Notes under the pieces: model-generated | The model's database searches: none | What the model saw: only the letters and a program-made list of their open reading frames with translations | Told to the model about the DNA's origin: nothing | Part shown: positions 1-6,597 of the stretch, in pieces | Layout: each line of letters begins with the position of its first letter | Numbering within the stretch: the stretch's first letter is position 1 | Assembly: GCA_028274925.1 (NCBI GenBank) | Contig: JAQCNR010000397.1 | Coordinates: 1 to 9,387, forward strand | Direction: 5' to 3' | DNA length: 9,387 nucleotides | Origin: Halovenus sp. | GTDB lineage: Archaea; Halobacteriota; Halobacteria; Halobacteriales; Haloarculaceae | Made by a program: the position numbers and the translations under genes

Positions 1-17
1 CGGGACAGTGCTAGTGT

Positions 18-2708
18 ATGTCACTGCATACACGGGGAATTGAACAGGACATTCGCGAACTGAGCACCGTGCTCGGCGACGTTCTGTCTGAGCAGGCATC
101 AGCAGACGCACTCGCGACTGTCGAACGCGTCCGGACAGAGGCCATCGACTACCGGCGCGGTGAGACCAAATCTAGGGCCGCCCTCCAAGCAGAACTGGCA
201 GCACTCGACGTCGAGAGTGGGGAGACTGTCGCTCGCGCGTTCACGACCTACTTCGAGCTCATTAATCTCGCCGAAGAACGCGAACGGGTACGAGCAATTC
301 GAGAGAGAATGGATGACGGGACACTACCAGAGAGCCTCGCCGCAGCAGTCGAGCAGTTGGCAGCCGAGGGGGCGGACGCTGAAACAGTTGAGCGCATACT
401 TGCGGACACGCTTATCCAGCCGACGTTCACCGCACACCCAACCGAGGCACGGCGCAAGACTGTGAAAGCGAAGCTCCGGTCGGTTGCCGACACAATCGAG
501 ACACTCGACGAGCGACGGCTCACAGAACGCGAACAGCAGTCGCTCAACCGCGACCTAACGGCGGAGGTGACGAGTCTCTGGCAGACGCCACAGATTCGAG
601 ACCGCCGCCCCGAAGTAACCGACGAGGCACTCAACGTCCAGTGGTATCTGGAGAACGTGCTCTTCGACGTGGTCGGAGATGTCTACGAGGAACTCGAACG
701 CGCGCTCGAGGAACACTACCCTGGCGTGGAGGTCCCGAAACTGTTCGAGTTCCGCTCGTGGGCTGGCAGCGACAGGGACGGAAATCCCTACGTCACACCG
801 GAGGTGACGGCCGAGACGTTAGACCGACAGCGGACGGTTGTCCTCGACCGCTACCGCGAGAAACTGAAGGAACTCTCGGGGAGGTTGAGTCAAGACGACC
901 GGGATTTCAGTGTGGGTGAGGAATTCACTGCACGTCTCGACGCTGACAAGGAACGACTCCCTGGCCTCGCGGACGAAGTCGAACAGCGGTATCCGAACGA
1001 GCCGTTTCGCCAGAAATTGAAGCTTATGCGCGAACGCATCGAGCGAGTTGCCGACGTTCGGCAGGGCGGGTACGCCGACGCCGAGGAACTGCTCACCGAT
1101 ATCGAATCAATCGCCACCAGCCTCAGGGCCGACGGTGCCGACGTGATTGCCGCGGCCGCCGTCGACCCAGTTGCTCGACAGGTCGACACCTTCGGATTCA
1201 GCCTCGCAAGTCTCGACCTTCGCGACCATCAGGAAAACCACACCGAAACCGTTGCCGACGTGTTCGACAGCGTGGGCGTCGACTACCGGTCGATGGAGGA
1301 ATCGGCCCGCGTCGAGACACTCACTGACGCCATCCTGCAGTCGGAACCAGTCGTCGATGTCAGCGCACACTCGGGGTTCGAGGGGACGACGGAGAAGGTT
1401 CTCCGGCGATTCGACGCGCTGGCGGACTGGCAACGTGAGTACGGCGCTGACGCCATCGACACCTACTGCATCAGCATGACCGAGACGCCGAGTCACGTCC
1501 TCGAGGTGCTGTTTTTAGCCGACCAGGCTGGTGTCGTCGACCTCCCCGGCCACTGTGGCCTCGATGTCGTTCCGCTGCTCGAAACCGAGTCAGCGCTGTC
1601 GGGGGCCAGGGAAATCATGGGGACGCTATTCGAGAACGAGGCCTACGCCGCTGCAATCGAGGCCCGCGACAACGTTCAGGAGGTCATGCTTGGCTATTCG
1701 GACTCGAACAAGGAAAACGGGTTTCTGGCGGCGAACTGGTCACTCCACCGCAACCAGAAGCGACTCGCCGCCATCTGTTCGGACCACGATGTCAACCTGC
1801 GCCTGTTCCACGGCCGCGGCGGATCGATTTCCCGCGGTGGTGGCTCGATGAACGAGGCCTTGCTTGCGCTGCCGACGGAAACGGTCACGGGCGAGGTAAA
1901 ATTCACCGAACAGGGCGAGGCTATCGCCGAAAAGTACGGCAATCCACGGATAGCCCAGCGCAACTGCGAACAGATGCTCAACGCACAGATGCGAGCCCGC
2001 TATCGAGCTGTTGCCAACGAAGGCAACGGCGCACCCGAGGCGTGGCACGGGCCACTCGAAACGGCTGCCGGCGCCGCCCACGACGCCTACCGGGACTTGC
2101 TGGAAACAGAGGGGTTCGTCTCGTACTTCGAGCAAGCGACGCCGATTACGGTCATCGAAGACCTCAATCTCGGTTCACGGCCTGCCTCGCGTTCGGGCGA
2201 GCGGACTGTCGAGGACCTCCGGGCGATTCCGTGGGTCTTCTCGTGGACGCAGGCACGATGTATCATTCCCGGATGGTACGGGCTTGGCACTGGCCTGGAG
2301 ACCTACATCGACGAGGGCGGCGATATCGAGACACTGCAAGAACTGTACGAACAGTGGCCGTTTTTCCGGACCACGATCGATAACGCGGCGTTAGCTCTCG
2401 CTCGAACGGACCTCGAAATTGCTGCCGAGTACGCCGACCTAGCTGGCGAGGACCGCGAGCCGTTTTTTGGGCGAATCGTAGCCGAGTACGAGCGGTCCAC
2501 CGAACTGGTGCGTGCAGTCACCGGCCGCGACCGACTGCCACCCAGAGAGTGGGTGGACGAGAACCTCGACCGGCGCAACCCGTACGTCGACCCGCTCAAT
2601 CTCCTGCAGGTCCGCCTGCTCGAACAGGCGGAACGGTCCGATACCGAAGAGCGCACACTCCGACTGACGGTCAAAGGTATCGCTGCCGGGATGAAATCCA
2701 CTGGGTAA
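18..2708 (+). CDS. ppc: Phosphoenolpyruvate carboxylase, bacterial type
   Basis: This cytosolic enzyme carboxylates phosphoenolpyruvate with bicarbonate to give oxaloacetate and phosphate, refilling the citric acid cycle. The 896-residue length is close to the usual size of the bacterial-type family (about 880-960). Visible family motifs, in order: FTAHPTE with the catalytic His at residue 140; DRDGNP at 252-257; GYSDSNKENG from 559; FHGRGGSISRGGG from 597 (His598 and Arg600 correspond to the catalytic glycine-rich loop); GSRP at 719-722; the IPWVFSWTQ block from 737; and the conserved C-terminal MKSTG at 892-896, matching the MRNTG ending of the Escherichia coli enzyme. All key residues are present and the frame is unbroken. 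Only 17 bases precede the ATG and no Shine-Dalgarno site is seen in them, so the promoter lies outside or the mRNA is leaderless. The gene converges on the lipoprotein gene at 3078-3944. It is unlike the much shorter archaeal-type PEP carboxylase. Identification is firm. Confidence 0.97.
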   Translation: MSLHTRGIEQDIRELSTVLGDVLSEQASADALATVERVRTEAIDYRRGETKSRAALQAELAALDVESGETVARAFTTYFELINLAEERERVRAIRERMDDGTLPESLAAAVEQLAAEGADAETVERILADTLIQPTFTAHPTEARRKTVKAKLRSVADTIETLDERRLTEREQQSLNRDLTAEVTSLWQTPQIRDRRPEVTDEALNVQWYLENVLFDVVGDVYEELERALEEHYPGVEVPKLFEFRSWAGSDRDGNPYVTPEVTAETLDRQRTVVLDRYREKLKELSGRLSQDDRDFSVGEEFTARLDADKERLPGLADEVEQRYPNEPFRQKLKLMRERIERVADVRQGGYADAEELLTDIESIATSLRADGADVIAAAAVDPVARQVDTFGFSLASLDLRDHQENHTETVADVFDSVGVDYRSMEESARVETLTDAILQSEPVVDVSAHSGFEGTTEKVLRRFDALADWQREYGADAIDTYCISMTETPSHVLEVLFLADQAGVVDLPGHCGLDVVPLLETESALSGAREIMGTLFENEAYAAAIEARDNVQEVMLGYSDSNKENGFLAANWSLHRNQKRLAAICSDHDVNLRLFHGRGGSISRGGGSMNEALLALPTETVTGEVKFTEQGEAIAEKYGNPRIAQRNCEQMLNAQMRARYRAVANEGNGAPEAWHGPLETAAGAAHDAYRDLLETEGFVSYFEQATPITVIEDLNLGSRPASRSGERTVEDLRAIPWVFSWTQARCIIPGWYGLGTGLETYIDEGGDIETLQELYEQWPFFRTTIDNAALALARTDLEIAAEYADLAGEDREPFFGRIVAEYERSTELVRAVTGRDRLPPREWVDENLDRRNPYVDPLNLLQVRLLEQAERSDTEERTLRLTVKGIAAGMKSTG

Positions 2709-3077
2709 CCCACGGTGACACACCCGTAGGCTAGCCACACAATCTATGCGACTTGGAGGTAGTTTACACGAACAAGGTGTCATAGAACAGTTTGCATACC
2801 CATCTTTTGGATTACTGAATCGCTCATTACAGGTGAGGCAGTGATCGATGAGGTGTACCGTCTATCAGTGAATTGTTAGAATTCCCGTGCAAGATATAGA
2901 GCGTGAAGTCAGCACGGCGGGTACATTCGATTCAGTCGCTACCACTTGAAACGCGAGACGAGTCCGCTTTGGTACTTGTCAGCACCACATCGCACTTTGA
3001 CTTCCCCCACGGCGTGAACACAAATTGTCCTAATGGGTGTCATGAATCGACTGGACGCTGCGTTACCCTCCACGTAA
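2709..3077. other. Intergenic region between convergent genes, no gene recognised
   Basis: This roughly 370-base stretch separates the 3' ends of ppc and the LamG lipoprotein gene. It is poorer in GC than the flanking genes. Short open frames on both strands give basic, serine- and arginine-rich translations that look neither haloarchaeal nor like a known family. A small inverted repeat (ACGG, 8-base loop, CCGT) follows the ppc stop but has no T-tract, so I do not call a terminator. The short T run near 2802 is too weak to call. The sequence could be degenerate remains of older genes or mobile DNA, but I found no terminal repeats or transposase motifs to show it. Confidence 0.5.
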
Positions 3078-3944
3078 TTACGCCAGGTCGAGCCCGTACC
3101 GGTCGGCCAACGTGGACTCGACGGTCGAGCGCTCGTCATCGGTGAGCGCGCGGTCGTAGACGCGGATTTCGGCGATCTCGCCGAAGTGCCCCCCACCCCC
3201 ATTGCTGTGGGTAAACGAGCCGATAGCAGTCGAGTCGCCCTCGAACGGAGAGTTGAACGTGCCGCCGCCCGTGTGGCTGATTGGTGACTCGCTTCCGTCG
3301 ACGTAGTACGTCGACGTGTTGCGGATTTCCTCCAAGTTCGAGAACGACTCGGTCCGCAGCGTGTGGACGTGGTAGTTCGTGTCCGTCGAGTGTTCGGAGT
3401 CGTGTGCGACGCTGATCAGGTAGACCCCGAACCGCTCGCCGGCCGTGTGCCAGGTGTTGGCCTCTATCCCGTAAAAGTTGGAGTCTCCACCGCCCGAATC
3501 GAGTTTGCCCTGGCTGAGAAATTTCGACCGCCGCGTGGGATCGGCCAGGCGACTCACCACGACGAACGTCCGAGGGCTGTCGTTGTCGATGCCGAGCGTA
3601 TCCTCGCGCAAAAAGTAGTCGTCCTCGCCGTCGAACGTCAGGGCGGGCTGGCCGTTGACCGCCTCCTCGGTTATCGTTGGTCGCCACTCGGGAGTGTCCA
3701 CGGAGAAGTCGTAGCCGTTGCCGCTCTGGTCGGCCCACGTCTCGACCCGTCCCTCGTCGTCGGTGGTCACTCCCGTATCGGCCCGGAGGGCCAAGCGGAG
3801 CCCCGGTATCGCGGTCGCCTCCGTGTCGGTCGTGTCGCCACCGGAACATCCCGCGAGGCCGCCGAGTGTTGCCGTCCCGACAGCCGCCAGCAATGTCCGA
3901 CGTCTCGTGGTGCCGATTCCCCGTGAGTACTGATCCCCGGCCAT
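3078..3944 (-). CDS. Tat-exported lipoprotein with LamG-like jelly-roll (lectin/glucanase) domain
   Basis: The predicted 288-residue surface protein is probably anchored to the outer face of the membrane. The N-terminus has three consecutive Arg (14-16) in a twin-arginine context (TTRRRTLLA), a hydrophobic segment to about residue 30 and a lipobox LAGC with the lipid-carrying Cys at 33. A low-complexity Gly/Asp/Thr linker follows. Residues about 47-288 form one concanavalin-A-like/LamG domain: the WADQSGNG strand at 70-77, NGQPALTFDG at 97-106, a central beta-rich part, and the typical closing segment GEIAEIRVYDRALTDDE (255-271) followed by a final helix. Such domains usually bind carbohydrate; no catalytic residues can be assigned, so ligand and function are unknown. 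The ATG at 3944 places the Tat signal at the N-terminus; an in-frame GTG at 4034 would add 30 unlikely residues. The sequence GGAGGT abuts the ATG with no spacer, too close for ordinary use. The gene stands alone between two gene-free stretches. The domain call is good and the biological role unknown. Confidence 0.88.
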   Translation of the reverse strand: MAGDQYSRGIGTTRRRTLLAAVGTATLGGLAGCSGGDTTDTEATAIPGLRLALRADTGVTTDDEGRVETWADQSGNGYDFSVDTPEWRPTITEEAVNGQPALTFDGEDDYFLREDTLGIDNDSPRTFVVVSRLADPTRRSKFLSQGKLDSGGGDSNFYGIEANTWHTAGERFGVYLISVAHDSEHSTDTNYHVHTLRTESFSNLEEIRNTSTYYVDGSESPISHTGGGTFNSPFEGDSTAIGSFTHSNGGGGHFGEIAEIRVYDRALTDDERSTVESTLADRYGLDLA

Positions 3945-3969
3945 ACCTCCCTTATCGAAAGAGGACGTG

Positions 3970-3976
3970 AAAAGTA
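3970..3976 (-). promoter_or_regulatory. Possible TATA-like element for the LamG lipoprotein gene
   Basis: Read on the minus strand, an AT-rich TACTTTT lies 26-32 bases upstream of the ATG at 3944. That spacing suits an archaeal TATA box driving a leaderless transcript that begins at or near the start codon. The match to a haloarchaeal TATA consensus is only partial, so the call is tentative. Confidence 0.3.
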
Positions 3977-4326
3977 TGGGGCCTAGACAGCAGCCAGTCG
4001 GTCGTCTGCGCGTGGAGCCGCCTCGGGACTGCACGAGTCCACTAGTTGCTCCCGTCGATCACATTCGAACGCAGACCCCGTCGTGTTCCATTCAACTCCC
4101 CGATCTCCTGCAGTGCAGCCGTGCGAGACTCGCGCCTTCTATTCAGCACGGACGCAAATTGACGTTCAGAACTGTACATATTCTCTGGTTCTCAAACACT
4201 CAATTTCGGGCGCGTCATGTCCTGAAAGGGGAATTCGTTCGGCAGTCAGGCCATATTTGTCGGAACCGGGCTCGTCGTGAATTGTTTTATTAGGTGTATA
4301 GGCAGTTTTAGCGGCGTACAGAGCGA

Positions 4327-4334
4327 TATATATA
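4327..4334 (+). promoter_or_regulatory. TATA box for the HAD phosphatase gene
   Basis: TATATATA is the strongest TATA-like element on the plus strand before the gene. Archaeal transcription would be expected to begin about 25-27 bases downstream, near 4355, leaving a leader of roughly 25 bases. That leader contains GGAG (4362-4365) and GAGG (4367-4370), the second lying 9 bases before the ATG at 4380, which could serve as a ribosome-binding site. Confidence 0.5.
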
Positions 4335-4379
4335 CTTCTGACGACAGCCTTTCCCTGTGACGGAGCGAGGACAGTGGTG

Positions 4380-5054
4380 ATGAGTGAATACGAGGCGGTG
4401 CTGTTCGACATGGACGGTGTCACAGTCGAGACGGCAACCATTTGGCGCGAACTCGAACGGACTGAGGTACTTCCAGCCGCAGTGGATGGTCCGGTGCCGT
4501 ACGACGAGGTGCGCGCACTCAGCGTCACCGACGCCTACGATAGACTCGCCAGTCTCGACGATGTCAACCTCACAGTATCCGCCGAGGAGTTCGACGACCT
4601 CTACGACAGACACGCCCGGCTGGTATACCGGGAGCGCGCGACACTGCTTGAAGGGTACGAAACGTTGCTCGCAGATATCAGAGCTGCCGGTCGGAAGACG
4701 GGGTTGGTCTCTGCCTCGCGTCGCGAATGGGTCGAGATGGTGCTCGACCGGTTTGACCTCGTGGAGGCATACGATGTCGTCGTTTCCGCGTCTGATTTCG
4801 AAGGTCCCTCGAAGCCGGACCCGACCACGTATCTCCTCGCCGCCCGAGCAGTCGAAACAGAACCGGGGGCCTGTCTCGTCGTCGAAGATTCACCACACGG
4901 CATCGAATCGGCCGTCGCGGCAGGGATGTCCTGTCTCGCGCTTCGCGGTGCAGGAAACGCAGAAGAAGACCTCTCGGCTGCCGATGAGATAGTCGCTTCG
5001 GCGAGTGAACTCAGGGCAGCGATGACGGAGCGAGGACTGCTCGACAGTCAGTAA
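4380..5054 (+). CDS. HAD-superfamily hydrolase (phosphosugar phosphatase / beta-phosphoglucomutase-like)
   Basis: This cytosolic protein of 224 residues belongs to the subfamily IA haloacid-dehalogenase phosphatases, which usually act on small phosphorylated metabolites through an aspartyl-phosphate intermediate. All four HAD motifs are visible: motif I DMDGV with nucleophile Asp10 and general acid/base Asp12; motif II Ser111 in LVSAS; motif III Lys145 in GPSKPDP; motif IV VVEDSPHGIESAVAAGM with Glu169-Asp170. Residues about 15-85 form the helical C1 cap that selects the substrate. Family members include phosphoglycolate phosphatase, beta-phosphoglucomutase and 2-deoxyglucose-6-phosphatase types; the sequence does not decide between them. 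ATG 4380 is preferred because it follows a possible ribosome-binding site and begins just before motif I; in-frame GTG codons at 4374 and 4377 would add only two residues. The last 7 bases overlap the end of the convergent EEP gene. Family assignment is secure, substrate unknown. Confidence 0.92.
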   Translation: MSEYEAVLFDMDGVTVETATIWRELERTEVLPAAVDGPVPYDEVRALSVTDAYDRLASLDDVNLTVSAEEFDDLYDRHARLVYRERATLLEGYETLLADIRAAGRKTGLVSASRREWVEMVLDRFDLVEAYDVVVSASDFEGPSKPDPTTYLLAARAVETEPGACLVVEDSPHGIESAVAAGMSCLALRGAGNAEEDLSAADEIVASASELRAAMTERGLLDSQ

Positions 5055-5851
5055 GAGAGGTCTGCCAGTACGGGTCGGTGGTCTGACGGCCTCTGTTCCG
5101 GTTCGGACGGTGGAACACAGGTGACCAGTCGCTCGACATCTACGCCGTCAGAAACCAGCACGTGGTCTATCTCTGAGGGCTGGTACGACTGTTCAGCAAA
5201 ACCTGTGTAGGTGTGAGTCGGTCCGGCCGTCGTCTCGGCGACCGTTCTAGCGTCGGACAGTGACACCCAGCCCTCGCGTTGCTCAGTCCCGCGGCGGTGT
5301 GCTGGGTCGCCGAGTTGACAGTTGAAATCTCCGGCGAGAACGACGTGGTCGCCCCCGATTTCTGTAAGTCGGTCCCGCACGAGGCTCATTCCCTCGGTTC
5401 GGGCCTGCTGGCCGTCGTGGTCAAGGTGGACGTTCATCACAGACACCCGCCGACCGGTGCCAAAGTCTTCGAGCGTCGCATACGTTGCCAGTCGCTGGTA
5501 AGTTGCATCCCACGCTGGCGTGCCTATCTCCGCACCCGGCGGCGATAGCCAAAACGTGCCCGAATCGAGGACTTCGAACGTGTGGTCCCGGTACGCAATT
5601 GGGGTATGTGCTGGCGTCTCCGTCGCCGCAATCCAGGAAAACTCGGACAGCGAGTCACGCAGGTCAACGAACTGCTCCATCCAGACTTCTTGTAACGCGA
5701 TAATGTCGGGACCGAGTCGCTCCAGTTCGTCGGTGACACTCTTGCGGCGGTCAACCCAGCCGTGGCCGTCCGGCGCGACACCCTGATACAGCACATTGTA
5801 GCTGACGAGCCGACAGTCCGGTCGTGGCGGCACTGGCTTTGGGATTGTCAT
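5048..5851 (-). CDS. Endonuclease/exonuclease/phosphatase (EEP) family metal-dependent hydrolase
   Basis: The 267-residue protein belongs to the EEP fold, which includes exonuclease III, DNase I, sphingomyelinases and inositol phosphatases; these cleave phosphodiester or phosphomonoester bonds with Mg2+ or Mn2+. The full catalytic set is present: Asn19 in SYN; metal-binding Glu55 in ALQEVW; His142 and Asp144 in NVHLDHDG; Asp175 and Asn177 in AGDFN; Asp229-His230 in EIDHVLVS; and the terminal SDHRPVLADL motif with Asp257-His258. No signal peptide or membrane segment is seen, so it probably acts in the cytosol. ATG 5851 is chosen; an in-frame GTG at 5866 would add five residues. No Shine-Dalgarno site precedes either. 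A strong AT-rich element on the same strand at 5971-5979 suggests an own promoter with a leader of about 100 bases. Whether it acts on nucleic acid, lipid head groups or a small phosphodiester cannot be told from sequence. Confidence 0.92.
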   Translation of the reverse strand: MTIPKPVPPRPDCRLVSYNVLYQGVAPDGHGWVDRRKSVTDELERLGPDIIALQEVWMEQFVDLRDSLSEFSWIAATETPAHTPIAYRDHTFEVLDSGTFWLSPPGAEIGTPAWDATYQRLATYATLEDFGTGRRVSVMNVHLDHDGQQARTEGMSLVRDRLTEIGGDHVVLAGDFNCQLGDPAHRRGTEQREGWVSLSDARTVAETTAGPTHTYTGFAEQSYQPSEIDHVLVSDGVDVERLVTCVPPSEPEQRPSDHRPVLADLSY

Positions 5852-5970
5852 CGGCCCGGAATACACTGTCTGCGAGGGTAGTTGCGCGTGTTTTCTCCGT
5901 TGTTCGACTCACCAATGTGCCTGCTCATACCTCTTGCTCGCCCTCGATACGCAATATTCTGTCGTATTTT

Positions 5971-5979
5971 TTATATATA
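5971..5979 (-). promoter_or_regulatory. TATA-like promoter element, probably for the EEP hydrolase gene
   Basis: On the minus strand this reads TATATATAA followed by an A-tract (to about 5964). Transcription would start near 5950, about 100 bases before the EEP start codon. It lies just after the zinc-finger stop codon at 6009 and would let the EEP gene be transcribed separately. As a terminator it would be A-rich rather than U-rich in the minus-strand transcript, so a promoter is the better reading. Confidence 0.4.
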
Positions 5980-6008
5980 GACATAGGTGTAGTACGAGTC
6001 AGAACGTA

Positions 6009-6203
6009 TCACTCTGGAGTCGACGTATCCTCAAGCAACGCCGTTGCGAGCGTGCTCTTGCGGTGGGATGTCTGGAGGTGAAGGTAGATTCCTCGTGAGT
6101 GTGCAGTCTTGAACTCGCAGAGCGGACAGGTTTGTGCCCACTGGGTCTCGGTTCCAGCGTCTTTCGTAAGTTGCTCTGTGGTGTCGGTGATCCGATCTGC
6201 CAT
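6009..6203 (-). CDS. Small C2H2 zinc-finger protein
   Basis: A 64-residue haloarchaeal micro-protein with one classical-looking zinc finger. Cys26-x2-Cys29-x12-His42-x4-His47 fits the C2H2 spacing, with Ile39 at the usual hydrophobic position three residues before the first His and basic residues (Arg48-Lys49) just after the last His. The flanks are short and polar: an acidic N-terminus and a C-terminal tail ending in EDTSTPE. Single-finger proteins of this size are common in haloarchaea; those studied have been linked to regulation, but no target can be named here. The ATG at 6203 has no Shine-Dalgarno site. An AT-rich TTTCATAAT lies 20-28 bases upstream on the same strand (6223-6231), which suits leaderless transcription. 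The EEP gene follows on the same strand after about 157 bases, with its own probable promoter. The intact metal ligands make this a real gene despite its size. Confidence 0.85.
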   Translation of the reverse strand: MADRITDTTEQLTKDAGTETQWAQTCPLCEFKTAHSRGIYLHLQTSHRKSTLATALLEDTSTPE

Positions 6204-6222
6204 GGTTGATAGTGGTCGGTCG

Positions 6223-6231
6223 ATTATGAAA
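6223..6231 (-). promoter_or_regulatory. Probable TATA element of the zinc-finger gene (leaderless)
   Basis: The minus-strand sequence TTTCATAAT ends 19 bases before the ATG at 6203 and is centred about 24 bases upstream, where a haloarchaeal TATA box would sit for a transcript beginning at or very near the start codon. The match to consensus is partial. Confidence 0.35.
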
Positions 6232-6440
6232 GACCTTTCTAGGAGACGAAAAGTACATTCAAGAGCAATACTGGTAGCTCGGTAGTGATACGTCCGGTCG
6301 GCGAATCAAAAGTGGAACACCGGGGCAGTGTCCCGGCGTGTCTACCGAACTGGTGACCGGTACTCGACTGGAACGAGGGGCCGTTCTGGCAGGGATGTAT
6401 CGTTCGGGGACACGCCAACTTGTGCTGGCGGCGATATCGA

Positions 6441-6446
6441 TTTAAA
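6441..6446. promoter_or_regulatory. TATA-like element TTTAAA
   Basis: TTTAAA inside CGATTTAAACGG is one of the best TATA-like matches in the non-coding region. It is symmetric, so it could act in either direction. On the plus strand the start site would fall around 6469-6471, at the left edge of the palindrome at 6468-6481, and the leader to ugpB would be about 245 bases. On the minus strand it would read toward the zinc-finger gene. Confidence 0.3.
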
Positions 6447-6467
6447 CGGTGCTAATTGGCCTCTATA

Positions 6468-6481
6468 CGGCTCCGGAGCCG
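6468..6481. repeat. 14-base perfect palindrome CGGCTCCGGAGCCG
   Basis: The sequence equals its own reverse complement over all 14 bases. It sits about 25 bases downstream of TTTAAA (6441-6446), exactly where transcription from that element would begin. It could be an operator for a dimeric regulator. As a hairpin it would have almost no loop, so a DNA site is the better guess. No regulator can be named. Confidence 0.5.
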
Positions 6482-6500
6482 ACAGTACGAGATGGGTACT

Positions 6501-6512
6501 ACTGGTACCAGT
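6501..6512. repeat. 12-base perfect palindrome ACTGGTACCAGT
   Basis: All 12 bases equal the reverse complement, with GTAC at the centre (6505-6508). A further GTAC with the flank GGTACTACT lies just upstream (from 6495). It could be a regulator half-site pair before the transporter operon; function is inferred from position only. Confidence 0.45.
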
Positions 6513-6540
6513 TTCGTGTGGCCGTAGCAAGTTTTCTCGA

Positions 6541-6561
6541 CACAGTACTATTCACAGTACT
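6541..6561. repeat. Tandem direct repeat CACAGTACT, 12-base period
   Basis: Two exact copies of CACAGTACT occupy 6541-6549 and 6553-6561, separated by ATT, so their period is 12 bases, roughly one helical turn. Each contains the palindrome AGTACT, and the second extends to the 8-base palindrome CAGTACTG (6555-6562). This arrangement resembles paired binding sites on one face of the DNA, but no protein is known from the sequence. Confidence 0.5.
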
Positions 6562-6584
6562 GACCGGATTTCAGACGGTATGTA

Positions 6585-6597
6585 CTGCTAATAGCAG
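6585..6597. repeat. Small inverted repeat CTGCT-AAT-AGCAG
   Basis: A 5-base stem with a 3-base loop. Flanking GTA (6582-6584) and TAC (6602-6604) could extend it past a 4-base bulge. There is no following T-tract, so it is not called a terminator. If transcription starts upstream at 6470, it would lie in the leader RNA of the transporter operon. Confidence 0.35.

Larger units (their letters stand above)
3945..4379. other. Intergenic region between divergent genes
   Basis: This stretch of about 430 bases lies between the start of the LamG lipoprotein gene (minus) and the start of the HAD gene (plus), so it should hold both promoters. The open frames across it encode Cys/Arg/Ser-rich peptides without recognisable domains, and I call no gene. 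GC content falls clearly from about 4180 to the HAD start, which is typical of a promoter region. Two AT-rich elements stand out: TTTTATTA near 4285-4292 and TATATATA at 4327-4334. No tRNA, repeat array or terminator could be supported. Confidence 0.5.

Noticed and set aside
2903..3145. Plus-strand open frame of 80 codons overlapping the LamG gene 3' end
   Set aside because: No domain, non-haloarchaeal composition, and antisense to a well-supported gene.
2939..3202. Minus-strand open frame of 87 codons running from inside the LamG gene into the spacer
   Set aside because: Its first part is an out-of-frame shadow of the LamG 3' end. The tail (ending SRFKW) resembled a protein C-terminus at first sight, but I could not match it to a family.
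3363..3926. Long plus-strand open frame (187 codons) antisense to the LamG gene
   Set aside because: GC-rich genes often leave long antisense frames open. The opposite strand has the Tat signal, lipobox and domain motifs, while this one has none.
4060..4085. ATTCGAA resembling the T-arm of a tRNA
   Set aside because: No pairing stem around it, no acceptor or anticodon arm at the right distances.
4166..4528. Minus-strand open frame over the promoter and start of the HAD gene
   Set aside because: It is a shadow of the HAD reading frame with no motifs and would span the TATA box.
6318..6340. Imperfect hairpin around CCGGG-gcagtgt-CCCGG as a terminator
   Set aside because: Only a 5-base uninterrupted stem, no T-tract on either strand, and no gene ends next to it.
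6328..6591. Plus-strand open frame of 87 codons in the region upstream of ugpB
   Set aside because: The translation is rich in Ser, Arg and Thr, is not acidic, has no domain or motif, and overlaps the palindromes and GTAC cluster; it has no supported start signal.
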